This document shows positions 1-5,912 of a stretch of DNA of 8,741 nucleotides, piece by piece. The notes beneath the pieces were generated by a model, which was given only the letters and a program-made list of their open reading frames with translations, was not told the origin of the DNA and searched no databases. This DNA is from Candidatus Zixiibacteriota bacterium (GTDB lineage Bacteria; Zixibacteria; MSB-5A5; SM1-73), in the NCBI GenBank assembly GCA_020341875.1, contig CP070839.1, forward strand, positions 1,235,404 to 1,244,144, read 5' to 3'. Position numbers and translations under genes: made by a program. Each line of letters starts with the position of its first letter. Positions within the stretch are counted from its first letter, which is position 1.

Positions 1-1297
1 ACGATCTTTTCTTACCCACCAGCTTCTGTATTGGCGCTTCGTCCATCCGAAAGGTCTGCGCGACCTTCTTGATGAACAGGTTTCTTCTGATCTCGTCGGT
101 GATCTTTCCCGCTGTTTCAGTCAGGTCGAAGATGACCTTCTCCTGCTCCTTCATGGAGAGCTCTGCGAAATCCTTGCCCAAAGATTCATGTTTGAAATCC
201 AAAAAAGGCTTCGCCTTTTGGACTTGCTCTCTCGCCGCGTCTGCGCCGAACTTCTTGACAAACGAATCCGGGTCCTCGCCTTGCTTTAGGCTGACCACAA
301 AGACCTCCAGGCCCTCGCTGAAAAGCAGATCCACGCTGCGGAAGGTGGCGGACTGTCCGGCAGAATCCGCGTCGAAGAAGAGAAAGACCTTCTCGGCGTA
401 TCGGGCAAGAAGCCTGGCCTGATTTTGGGTGAAGGCGGTGCCGCAAGGGGAGACCACGTTTTTTATTCCAGCCTGGTACAAGCTGATGACATCCACGTTT
501 CCTTCGACCAATATCGCGTTCCCTTTCTGCCTGACCTCATCCTTGGCCAAGTTCAGCCCATACAGTATCTTGCCCTTGTGATAGATGGGAGTCTCCGGAG
601 AGTTCAGATATTTCGGCTCGTCCTTGTCATCCACCACCCTGCTTCCGAAGCCGACGATCTTTCCGGAGAGATTGAAGACCGGAAAAGTTATCCTGTTTCT
701 GAAGCGATCGTAATAGCCGGACGCTTCGGTGCGCGGCGCAGCCAATCCGGCCTGATTCAGCGTCTCCGGTTCTATTCCCTTGGTCCGGGCGTAATTTATC
801 AATCCCTCCCACTCCATAGGGGCGAAGCCCAAAGAGAAAAGCTTCTGTGTTTCCGGATCGAATCCTCTCTTTTTTAAATACTGCCTCGCTCTTTTCCCCG
901 GTTTCTCTCGATACAGATTCTTGTGGAAGTATTCATTTGCCGTGTCGTTGGCATAATAGAGTCGGTCCAGTTGTTTTGCTCTCTTCGCATCGAAGCTCTT
1001 TTCGGGCAGGGGAATACTTGCCCTTTTTGCCAGAACCTTAACCGCCTCGGGAAAGCTCAGCTTCTCGTGCTTCATCAGAAAGCTGATGACGTTGCCTCCC
1101 TCGCCGCAGCCGAAGCAGTAGAATATCTGCTTATCCGGGGTGACGGTAAAGGAAGGCTGCTTCTCCGAGTGGAAGGGGCAGAGCCCCACGAAGTTCTTGC
1201 CCCTCTTCTTCAGGGGGACGTATTCGGAGATCAGGTCCACCACGTCGTTAGCGTCGCGGACTTGATCGAGCAGCTCTGGAGAGAAATGACCGGCCAT
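1..1297 (-). CDS. dnaG: DNA primase DnaG, N-terminal 432 residues (3' end cut by window edge)
   Basis: DnaG synthesises RNA primers for the replisome. Translating the minus strand from ATG 1297 gives 432 uninterrupted codons running off the window. The N-terminus (MAGHFSPELLDQVRDANDVV) is typical of bacterial primases. The CHC2 zinc finger is complete: C40-P-F-H43 and C61-F-G-C64, followed by GEGGN. The catalytic core follows, with the RNA-polymerase-like basic part at about 120-250. The TOPRIM domain has the catalytic Glu in VEGNVDVI (E265), then SPCGT (283-287) and the metal-binding DxD in FFDADSAG (D309, D311). Bacterial DnaG is usually about 580-650 residues, so the C-terminal helicase-binding domain lies outside the window. 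The nearest Shine-Dalgarno-like string (AGGA) is 12 nt from the ATG, which is weak. It follows the cysteine-rich gene by 73 nt on the same strand and may be co-transcribed with it. Identification is secure. Confidence 0.97.
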   Translation of the reverse strand, partial: MAGHFSPELLDQVRDANDVVDLISEYVPLKKRGKNFVGLCPFHSEKQPSFTVTPDKQIFYCFGCGEGGNVISFLMKHEKLSFPEAVKVLAKRASIPLPEKSFDAKRAKQLDRLYYANDTANEYFHKNLYREKPGKRARQYLKKRGFDPETQKLFSLGFAPMEWEGLINYARTKGIEPETLNQAGLAAPRTEASGYYDRFRNRITFPVFNLSGKIVGFGSRVVDDKDEPKYLNSPETPIYHKGKILYGLNLAKDEVRQKGNAILVEGNVDVISLYQAGIKNVVSPCGTAFTQNQARLLARYAEKVFLFFDADSAGQSATFRSVDLLFSEGLEVFVVSLKQGEDPDSFVKKFGADAAREQVQKAKPFLDFKHESLGKDFAELSMKEQEKVIFDLTETAGKITDEIRRNLFIKKVAQTFRMDEAPIQKLVGKKRS

Positions 1298-1335
1298 ATT
1301 GACGTCAATTCCTACTGCAAAGACATATTGGGTAA

Positions 1336-1358
1336 CCGGGGATCCCCGGGCTCCGGGG
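1336..1358. repeat. GC-rich overlapping palindromes between cysteine-rich gene and dnaG
   Basis: CCGGGGATCCCCGG (1336-1349) is a perfect 14-bp palindrome. It shares its right half with a second hairpin, CCCCGG-GCT-CCGGGG (1344-1358), so in RNA the two stems would be mutually exclusive. It fills the gap between the stop of the cysteine-rich gene and the dnaG start. No T-run follows on either strand, so it is not a standard intrinsic terminator. It could modulate read-through into dnaG or be another small palindromic insertion. Function is inferred only. Confidence 0.5.
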
Positions 1359-1370
1359 GATTATGGAAAC

Positions 1371-2270
1371 TCAAGGGTTTTCGCTCTCAGTCGAATATTT
1401 CAGTTCCTCTTCCTTTTTCAGTCTCTTGACCGCGTGATGATAACACTCCTCCGGATTCTGCACCCCTGCCAGGCAGAAAAGATGTCTTCTGATGGGAGAG
1501 CTCTTCTCTGTCTTCTCTACCACGTCCAGAAGACAGCCATTCTCGCACATCGCGCACTTCTCCGGCTGGCACTCGATCTCCGTTCCGGTGTTCTTCGCCA
1601 CCAGAGCCTGGCTCTGAGTCCAGGATTCCTCCTTCTCCTTGTGCGGAAACTCCACGTACCGAACTCTTTCAAGCACTATTCTGCCCCTGTCGGTTCTGAG
1701 CCGTGCCTGGAATTCAACCTCGTCCCCTCCGGCGAATTTCAGGTTCTGCTGGGTTCTTCTGCTCACTGTGAGGTAGATGTTATCCTCGAAAAAGGTTCGG
1801 TCTATGTATCCTTCCTTGAAGCTTATCAAGAATCCTGGAAAACTCAATGTCTCTTTCGATCCGAATCTTACTTTCTTGAAATGCGGTTTGGCCGAGTTGA
1901 TCGTTCCGGAGAACTCCACCCATCTCCCCACATTCTGCTCCAGCCAATCCTCAAACTCCTCCAGGTCGATCTGGAACTTCCTGTAAGCTTCCTCATCCAA
2001 TGTGATCTCCGGCTGATGGACTATCTTCTCCTCGAAGTAATTCTTGCAGGAGAAGCAGTCTCTTCCCACGTGCCGATATTTCTTGGGACAGGAATTGCCT
2101 TTGTTGAGCAGTCTGCATTTCCACAGGAAATAGATGCACCCTTCGGGAAAGCATTTCTTTTCCTTTAGGACGTGGTACACCGACACGTTCCTTTCGAAGC
2201 GAAAATGCGCTGTGTGGGAGCATCGAAAGACGTTTTGTCTTTTGTATTGATTGATCAGAACCTTAGGCAT
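1371..2270 (-). CDS. Cysteine-rich protein of unknown function, 299 aa
   Basis: I do not recognise this family. It encodes 299 residues from ATG 2270 to TGA 1371. Thirteen cysteines fall into two clusters: N-terminal C17, C40, C45, C52, C61, C72, C75 (including CFSC) and C-terminal C234, C239, C242, C246, C266, C276 (including CQPEKCAMCENGC). Between them, about 112-207, is a cysteine-free beta-rich stretch (GRWVEFSGTI, DNIYLTVSRR, GDEVEFQARL, GRIVLERVRYVEF) whose strand pattern resembles an OB-fold. The layout suggests metal (Zn or Fe-S) clusters on either side of a nucleic-acid- or ligand-binding barrel, which is inference. There is no signal peptide or membrane segment, so it is probably cytoplasmic. 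It has its own promoter 40-65 nt upstream and lies directly before dnaG. The Shine-Dalgarno is poor (GAGG only 2 nt from ATG), so the start is slightly uncertain. Its reality is supported by the promoter, an uninterrupted 300-codon frame and ordered cysteine spacing. Confidence 0.8.
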   Translation of the reverse strand: MPKVLINQYKRQNVFRCSHTAHFRFERNVSVYHVLKEKKCFPEGCIYFLWKCRLLNKGNSCPKKYRHVGRDCFSCKNYFEEKIVHQPEITLDEEAYRKFQIDLEEFEDWLEQNVGRWVEFSGTINSAKPHFKKVRFGSKETLSFPGFLISFKEGYIDRTFFEDNIYLTVSRRTQQNLKFAGGDEVEFQARLRTDRGRIVLERVRYVEFPHKEKEESWTQSQALVAKNTGTEIECQPEKCAMCENGCLLDVVEKTEKSSPIRRHLFCLAGVQNPEECYHHAVKRLKKEEELKYSTESENP

Positions 2271-2307
2271 GACCTCAACCCGGGAAGATTGTTCTTGAGC
2301 CTGGTTA

Positions 2308-2336
2308 ATGTTAACTCATATCAGAGTCGTTGTCAA
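2308..2336 (-). promoter_or_regulatory. Sigma-70-type promoter for the cysteine-rich gene
   Basis: On the minus strand, TTGACA (2336-2331) is a perfect -35 box. After a 17-nt spacer comes TAACAT (2313-2308), a 4-of-6 match to the -10 box. The predicted start is near 2301, giving a leader of about 30 nt before ATG 2270. It lies just past the stop of the DUF4491 gene, so the cysteine-rich gene (and perhaps dnaG) need not depend on upstream read-through. Confidence 0.6.
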
Positions 2337-2341
2337 CTGAT

Positions 2342-2620
2342 TTAAGCCTCTTTGCCGGGAAACCATCCCTTTTTCACCCGCTCCCTTTGCTTGAAGATCT
2401 CGTGAACGCTCCAAAAAAGTAAGATCCCCGTAATGCCGAGGATGCCCGACAGGAGGTCGCTATTCGCAAATAGGGAAAGAACAATACAAATAAGACCGGT
2501 AAGCAGAAAGACCGGCCACGACCGGGTGCCCCATTGGTACTCCGCTTTGACTACCAGAATATGAAGGAGTCCAGTAACCAATAACACAAAAGTGCCTATT
2601 ATCAACCCGAAGAAGTTCAT
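2342..2620 (-). CDS. DUF4491 family small membrane protein, 92 aa
   Basis: This short integral membrane protein matches the DUF4491 pattern as I know it. It opens MNFFGLIIGTFVLL, has VVKAEYQWGTRSWPVFL in the first loop, and ends with a WSVHEIFKQRERVKKGWFP tail. Length is normal for the family. Three hydrophobic helices are visible at about 2-24, 35-52 and 56-74, followed by a basic tail rich in K and R that should lie in the cytoplasm. The start ATG 2620 has an excellent Shine-Dalgarno, AGGAGGA with a 5-nt spacer. The family has no established function. It sits 152 nt downstream of the endonuclease V homologue on the same strand. Confidence 0.88.
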   Translation of the reverse strand: MNFFGLIIGTFVLLVTGLLHILVVKAEYQWGTRSWPVFLLTGLICIVLSLFANSDLLSGILGITGILLFWSVHEIFKQRERVKKGWFPGKEA

Positions 2621-2730
2621 GTCGATCCTCCTGCAAAGTCTCGCCCGAAGTTTTTACGGATAAAAGAAGTATGCCGATAGGCGAATCCCCGCTGCCTGCC
2701 CCGGTCCGGTGTTCTTGTCCAGACGGGAGA

Positions 2731-2746
2731 GCCGCCGACAGGCGGC
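2731..2746. repeat. Small palindrome GCCGCC-GACA-GGCGGC
   Basis: Perfect 6-nt arms around a 4-nt centre lie in the 152-bp gap between the endonuclease V homologue and the DUF4491 gene. Geometry (6+4+6) equals that of the small palindromes at 3550, 3633, 6963 and 6997, but the arm sequence differs and I see no flanking direct repeats. No T-run follows on the minus strand, so it is at best a weak terminator. The rest of the gap shows no ORF or convincing promoter. Confidence 0.5.
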
Positions 2747-2772
2747 AACTATCAAACAACGTGAGCGGTTCT

Positions 2773-3444
2773 CTATCCCTCCTGCCTCATTCCACGAGCC
2801 AGTATATGTGCTTGCCTCAACGGTTCCGGTATTCTGTATTTCGGGCAGCAATGGAGCACTATTTCCACCGCGGTCTGAGCTGAAATCTTGTGACCCGGCG
2901 TCGCGAAAACCGGTCTTTTGCCCTCTCTGGTCGTGAGCACCGCGCCAACGAGTTCTCTATCCTCTCCCTTGATGAACACACGAGAACCCTTCTTTGAGGC
3001 TGGCTCTCGATAGCCTCTCCACAGAGGTGTTTTGGAGCAGGCGATAGTAGGAAGGTCTAGCAGCACGCCCAGATGGCTTGCCAGACCCAGCCCCCGGGGA
3101 TGGACGATGCCCCGTCCGGGAAACATTATCATATCCGGCCTCTGCATCTTCTTTATGGCGGAGAGAATCGCCGGGCCCGCACTGAATGCGAACAGTCCCG
3201 GAATATAGGGAAAACTCACGTTTTGCTTGCAGAAAGCTCTCTCTTGAATCTGGAGTTCCGGAAAGGAAAGACTGACACATCCGACGAAGACTTCGTCCTC
3301 TTTCCTGGAGAAAACAACCCCCACGCCTGCGATCGTCTCGATCTTGTTTAAATCGTCCTTGACGATTACCCGTTCGCAGAGCCTCAGCTGAATCTGCTTG
3401 GCCTGGTCAACCGAGACGCGCCAGTGGTGGGAAACTTTCGACAT
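2773..3444 (-). CDS. nfi: Endonuclease V homologue lacking the catalytic acidic residues, 223 aa
   Basis: Endonuclease V normally cleaves 3' of deoxyinosine (or inosine in RNA) using a metal held by Asp, Glu and Asp. The fold is easily recognised along its length: IAGVGVVF (38-45), the PYIPG wedge motif (79-83), GRGIVHPRGLGLASHLGVLLDLPTIACSK (110-138), ATPGHKIS (181-188) and RIPEPLRQAH (204-213). Against the Thermotoga and E. coli enzymes from memory, the first Asp (AGVD) is Gly42, the Glu of FRE is Ala89 and the Asp of FDG is Pro109. The His of HPR (H115), the Lys (K138) and the His of PGH (H185) remain. The codons read cleanly as GGG, GCG and CCC. It is therefore probably a binding-only pseudoenzyme. 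ATG 3444 is preferred over in-frame GTG 3462 because AGGA lies 5 nt before it and the length then equals the E. coli protein. Downstream is the DUF4491 gene. Confidence 0.9.
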   Translation of the reverse strand: MSKVSHHWRVSVDQAKQIQLRLCERVIVKDDLNKIETIAGVGVVFSRKEDEVFVGCVSLSFPELQIQERAFCKQNVSFPYIPGLFAFSAGPAILSAIKKMQRPDMIMFPGRGIVHPRGLGLASHLGVLLDLPTIACSKTPLWRGYREPASKKGSRVFIKGEDRELVGAVLTTREGKRPVFATPGHKISAQTAVEIVLHCCPKYRIPEPLRQAHILARGMRQEG

Positions 3445-3540
3445 GGAGTTCCTTTTGGACACGACATCCCCCGCTTCTGGTTCCCTTCTCCACGAAGAGG
3501 CTATGTCCAGACCTTTAAAGATGTATGCGTGTCATTCTAA

Positions 3541-3574
3541 GCGAAGCCCTGCACCGTTTGGTGCAAGGCGAAGC
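3541..3574. repeat. 20-bp palindromic insertion with 7-bp direct repeats (left arm)
   Basis: TGCACC-GTTT-GGTGCA (3550-3565) plus 2 nt on each side makes a 20-bp insert (3548-3567). It lies between two copies of GCGAAGC (3541-3547 and 3568-3574). Removing the insert and one copy leaves GTGTCATTCTAAGCGAAGCG (3529-3547, then continuing from 3575), the uninterrupted arm of the host element. This is what target-site duplication would produce. Confidence 0.65.
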
Positions 3575-3623
3575 GAAGAATCTAATATTCCCAATAGGTC
3601 ACAAAATCGAGATTCTTCGCCTG

Positions 3624-3657
3624 CCAAAGGGGTGAACCGTACGGTTCATCCCAAAGG
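3624..3657. repeat. 20-bp palindromic insertion with 7-bp direct repeats (right arm)
   Basis: TGAACCGTACGGTTCA (3633-3648) is a perfect 16-bp palindrome. With 2 nt on either side it forms a 20-bp insert (3631-3650) between two copies of CCAAAGG (3624-3630 and 3651-3657). The repeat period, 27 bp, and the insert size are identical to those of the left-arm insertion, although the duplicated 7-mer differs. Confidence 0.65.
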
Positions 3658-3706
3658 CGGGGTCAGAATGACACCGTGACACGCCTCCGAAAGAAAGAGG
3701 GGTTCA

Positions 3707-3723
3707 CCCTGAAGGGGACAGGG
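3707..3723. repeat. Weak hairpin downstream of the radical SAM gene
   Basis: CCCTG (3707-3711) and CAGGG (3719-3723) pair around a 7-nt loop, 23 nt past the stop of the radical SAM gene on the minus strand. There is no T-run, so terminator function is only a guess. The rest of 3675-3745 shows nothing I can name. Confidence 0.25.
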
Positions 3724-3745
3724 GGTGAGGTCTAAGAGAACGGCG

Positions 3746-4696
3746 TCAAAATAACCTGAGACTTCGTAGTCCGTCTAACCTCTCCAACCCGAGATCCTGG
3801 GCTATCTTCACCGCCCGGCTGAATTCCTCCCCGGTGATCCCTCTGTCCAGCGGGGGGTGATCATTGGCCTTACAGCAGGGACGATATTGATCCATTAAAT
3901 TAACATAGGTGTTCCTGGAAATCTCCCCGGCAACGAATCTCATAGAATCTTTAGTTCCTGCCAGGTCGTCGGGCAATATCAGATGACGGATCAGAAGCCC
4001 CTTTAGGGCGACTCCTCTCTCATCTATGATCAGATCGCCCACCTGCTGATGCATCTTCTTTATCGCTTCTCTTGCTCTTTGGGCATAATCCTTCGCGTTG
4101 CAGTATCTCTGGCCGATCTTATCGTCTGAGTATTTCAGATCGGGCATGTAGATATCGAATATGCCATCCAGAAGCTCCAGCGTAGACATGGAATCATACC
4201 CCCCGCTGTTGTAGACCAGAGGGACATTTAATCCCTGCCCGATGGCAAAGGGAAGAGCTTTCACGATCTGCGGTACCACGTGGGTAGGTGTCACAAAATT
4301 GATGTTGTGACATCCCATATTCTGCAAGGAAAGCATGATCTCTGCAATCTTCTCCTCATCTGCCTCATAACCATGTCCCAGATGGCTGATGTCGTAATTC
4401 TGGCAGAAGATACAGAGCAAGTTGCAATGGGTAAAGAATATGGTACCGGACCCGTATCGGCCCACCAGAGGGCTCTCCCCTCCGAAGTGTGGTCCGAAGC
4501 TGGAGACTGTCGCTTTCCTGCCGGTCTTGCACTTGCCCCTTTCGTCTTCAAGCCGATTGATTTTGCATTGATGGGGACAGATGTCGCAGCTTTCCAGCCT
4601 TGCCCATAAAGCCTCGATTCTCCGGGAGAGTTCCCCGATCTCCTGGAGCTTCAGGTATCCTGGTCGAAGAGAGTTGGCATGTTTTCCGGCTCCCAC
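3746..4696 (-). CDS. Radical SAM protein, PflX/COG1313 type, 316 aa
   Basis: This is a cytoplasmic radical SAM enzyme of the group often annotated as putative pyruvate formate-lyase activating enzyme (PflX). The substrate is unknown and activation of PFL is not established. The [4Fe-4S] motif CNLLCIFC is intact (C91, C95, C98). It is preceded by a second cysteine set (C37, C40, C44, C56) in CDICPHQC and RGKCKTG, and by GPHFGGESPLVGRYGSGTIF (68-87), characteristic of the family. Other blocks are NINFVTPTH (131-139), YNSGGYDS (162-169), DIYMPDLKYSD (181-191) and RHLILP (237-242). Length is normal. The GTG start at 4696 is supported by AAGGAG with a 5-nt spacer and by the family-typical N-terminus (RPGYLKL, 11-17). 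That start makes it overlap the end of the DUF488 gene by 46 nt, implying translational coupling. Confidence 0.9.
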   Translation of the reverse strand: MGAGKHANSLRPGYLKLQEIGELSRRIEALWARLESCDICPHQCKINRLEDERGKCKTGRKATVSSFGPHFGGESPLVGRYGSGTIFFTHCNLLCIFCQNYDISHLGHGYEADEEKIAEIMLSLQNMGCHNINFVTPTHVVPQIVKALPFAIGQGLNVPLVYNSGGYDSMSTLELLDGIFDIYMPDLKYSDDKIGQRYCNAKDYAQRAREAIKKMHQQVGDLIIDERGVALKGLLIRHLILPDDLAGTKDSMRFVAGEISRNTYVNLMDQYRPCCKANDHPPLDRGITGEEFSRAVKIAQDLGLERLDGLRSLRLF

Positions 4697-5106
4697 GTCT
4701 TCTCCTTATCCAGAATGTGAATCACTCGCCACCCGTTCTTCCTTAGCTTAGAGGCTATGATATTTCGATGACACCTCCAGGGGAGCTTCTCCGCGCACAT
4801 GAAAGCAGTGGTTAACCCGGAGGCGATCGCTTCCAGTCTCTCAATTGCTCCAAGAAACTCCGGGGTGCGGCTGTGGTCTTGATATCCTTTCTCTCTGAAT
4901 CCCCCCAGAACGTCTCCCAGATAGAAATACTCCACTCCCCCCTTTTGAAGATGTGAGGTCAGATTGTCCTTCTTGAAATGATCGAACTTCGAGACCGGAA
5001 ATCTCCTGACGTCCACTACTGCCTGGAGTTTGAATTCTCTACAGAGTGATATGAAGTCTTCGAGGGTGCGGTTGGAGGTTCCGATTGTGTAGATTACCTT
5101 TGGCAC
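4651..5106 (-). CDS. DUF488 family protein, 151 aa
   Basis: This is a small soluble protein of the DUF488 family, whose biochemical role is not established. The family motifs are all present: YTIGTSNR (6-13), DVRRFP (32-37), LGDVLGG (63-69), MCAEKLPWRCHR (103-114) with the conserved CAE and CHR, then GWRVIHIL (125-132). C104, E106, C112, H113 and R114 form the likely functional centre, which is an inference from conservation. Length is typical. The start is GTG 5106, only 3 nt after the stop of the archaemetzincin-like gene, with no strong Shine-Dalgarno, so it is probably translated by coupling. Its end overlaps the radical SAM gene by 46 nt. The tight packing argues for one three-gene transcript. 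Confidence 0.9.
   Translation of the reverse strand: MPKVIYTIGTSNRTLEDFISLCREFKLQAVVDVRRFPVSKFDHFKKDNLTSHLQKGGVEYFYLGDVLGGFREKGYQDHSRTPEFLGAIERLEAIASGLTTAFMCAEKLPWRCHRNIIASKLRKNGWRVIHILDKEKTWEPENMPTLFDQDT
4697..4707 (-). promoter_or_regulatory. Shine-Dalgarno that fixes the GTG start of the radical SAM gene
   Basis: AAGGAG (4707-4702) lies 5 nt before GTG 4696, inside the DUF488 coding sequence. It is the strongest ribosome site near the overlap and is the reason for choosing the long overlapping start rather than a later codon. Confidence 0.75.
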
Positions 5107-5109
5107 ATT

Positions 5110-5670
5110 CTACTTTAGGCGGACCTTGACTCTTCTCAAGCAGTTGTCGCAGAATTTGTTTCCCTTCCGGTCCACCTCATACACGTCGTCGGTGAGATAC
5201 ATCACGCACTTGGGATTGCGGCAATCCTTGAATCCCCACAGGCGGCCGAGTTGATGAACCGACTCTTTGAGCAGCCGGGAATATAAGACTTTAGCCTCGT
5301 CCAGCATCTCGTAATTCTCACGCCGCAAGCGGAAAAGAGAAACCAGGGCTGACCTGCCGGCTGGGTCTGCCTGGCCGATGACGTAATTCTTGGAAGGAAT
5401 GTAGAGATCCTCTTCCACCAGGCCCAGCATCTTCTCTCCCGGGGCCGATTTCATCAGTTCCAGCTTGGTCAGAATGACGGTCGAATAGTACTGTCCCCTC
5501 TGCTGGTTGAGGGCCTCCTGGGGGATCTTCACTCCCTGCAAGACGTCCACCCCCACGCTGAAATAGGACACCAGACGAGAAGCCAACTTGTTCACCATGG
5601 AGTAATCCAACTCCCCCATGGGAACAACCACTATTTTGTTCCGCAGACCCAGTCTTCTTTGAGGACTCAT
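5110..5670 (-). CDS. amzA: Archaemetzincin-family protein with degenerate active site, 186 aa
   Basis: Archaemetzincins are small zinc metallopeptidases with the motif HExxHxxGxxHCx4CxM followed by a CxxC pair. Here the equivalent segment is VHQLGRLWGFKDCRNPKCVM (138-157): H139 is kept, the catalytic Glu is Gln140, the second zinc His is Arg143 and the third is Asp149. The four structural cysteines (C150, C155, C174, C177) and the DRKGNKFCDNC tail are intact. Upstream, the family block AGRSALVSLFRLRREN (104-119) is also recognisable. Length is normal, so the fold is probably preserved while peptidase activity is probably lost. Each change is small at the DNA level (CAA, CGC and GAT in place of Glu and His codons). 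ATG 5670 has AGGA 5-6 nt upstream. It is the first gene of an operon with DUF488 and the radical SAM gene, read from one or two sigma-70-like promoters. Confidence 0.88.
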   Translation of the reverse strand: MSPQRRLGLRNKIVVVPMGELDYSMVNKLASRLVSYFSVGVDVLQGVKIPQEALNQQRGQYYSTVILTKLELMKSAPGEKMLGLVEEDLYIPSKNYVIGQADPAGRSALVSLFRLRRENYEMLDEAKVLYSRLLKESVHQLGRLWGFKDCRNPKCVMYLTDDVYEVDRKGNKFCDNCLRRVKVRLK

Positions 5671-5739
5671 CGCTATCCTGTGTTGACGAAGATCAAGAAC
5701 CGATCCTATCTCGAATCATTCTGCCCGCAAGTTTATATC

Positions 5740-5768
5740 AGTATACGACCGTTTGCCACCAGACACAA
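5740..5768 (-). promoter_or_regulatory. Proximal promoter candidate for the archaemetzincin operon
   Basis: On the minus strand, TTGTGT (5768-5763), a 17-nt spacer and TATACT (5745-5740, five of six matches) precede the gene. The expected start near 5733 gives a leader of about 63 nt. The -35 box is weak and the -10 box is strong. Confidence 0.45.
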
Positions 5769-5863
5769 GAGAATTTTCGCATCTCTGTTGGCACCTCGGC
5801 TCGAGGGCTAACCGACCTTCCGTAATTATCTCCCCTGTCCGACGGCTACCATCCCCGTTTGAT

Positions 5864-5912
5864 GATACCGGGCTACGACATGGCTGCTCTGATCTATATA
5901 AGACCCGGTATC
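5864..5912. repeat. 9-bp inverted repeat around the distal minus-strand promoter
   Basis: GATACCGGG (5864-5872) and CCCGGTATC (5904-5912) are perfect reverse complements with centres 40 nt apart, close to four helical turns. The right arm sits inside the spacer of the distal promoter and the left arm lies about 16-24 nt past its predicted start. Because the right arm would not be transcribed from that promoter, a DNA operator is more likely than an RNA hairpin. Confidence 0.4.

Larger units (their letters stand above)
3529..3674. repeat. MITE-like inverted-repeat element, about 146 bp
   Basis: Terminal GTGTCATTCT (3529-3538) is the exact reverse complement of AGAATGACAC (3665-3674). An inner pair, GCGAAGAATCT (3573-3583) and AGATTCTTCGC (3610-3620), is also perfectly complementary around a 26-nt loop. 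There is no ORF inside, consistent with a non-autonomous or REP-like dispersed element of the GTCATTCTGAGCGAAG type seen in many bacterial genomes. It fills most of the 301-bp gap between the radical SAM gene and the endonuclease V homologue. Each arm has been enlarged by a 20-bp palindromic insertion, listed separately. I see no convincing target duplication at the outer ends. Confidence 0.75.

Noticed and set aside
284..506. DnaG TOPRIM substitutions (VEGNVDVI, SPCGT) as a defective primase
   Set aside because: The catalytic Glu and both Asp of DxD are present, and the changed neighbours are at variable positions.
1299..2168. Long plus-strand open frame (289 codons) over the cysteine-rich gene
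   Set aside because: It runs antisense to a gene with a promoter and ordered cysteine motifs. Its own translation has no recognisable domain and it lacks a ribosome site.
3445..3462. GTG 3462 start adding six residues to the endonuclease V homologue
   Set aside because: ATG 3444 has AGGA at ideal spacing and gives the usual family length. The GTG lacks a comparably placed site.
3541..3657. Short repeats as a CRISPR array
   Set aside because: There are only two non-identical palindromes with different flanks, no regular spacers and no cas genes.
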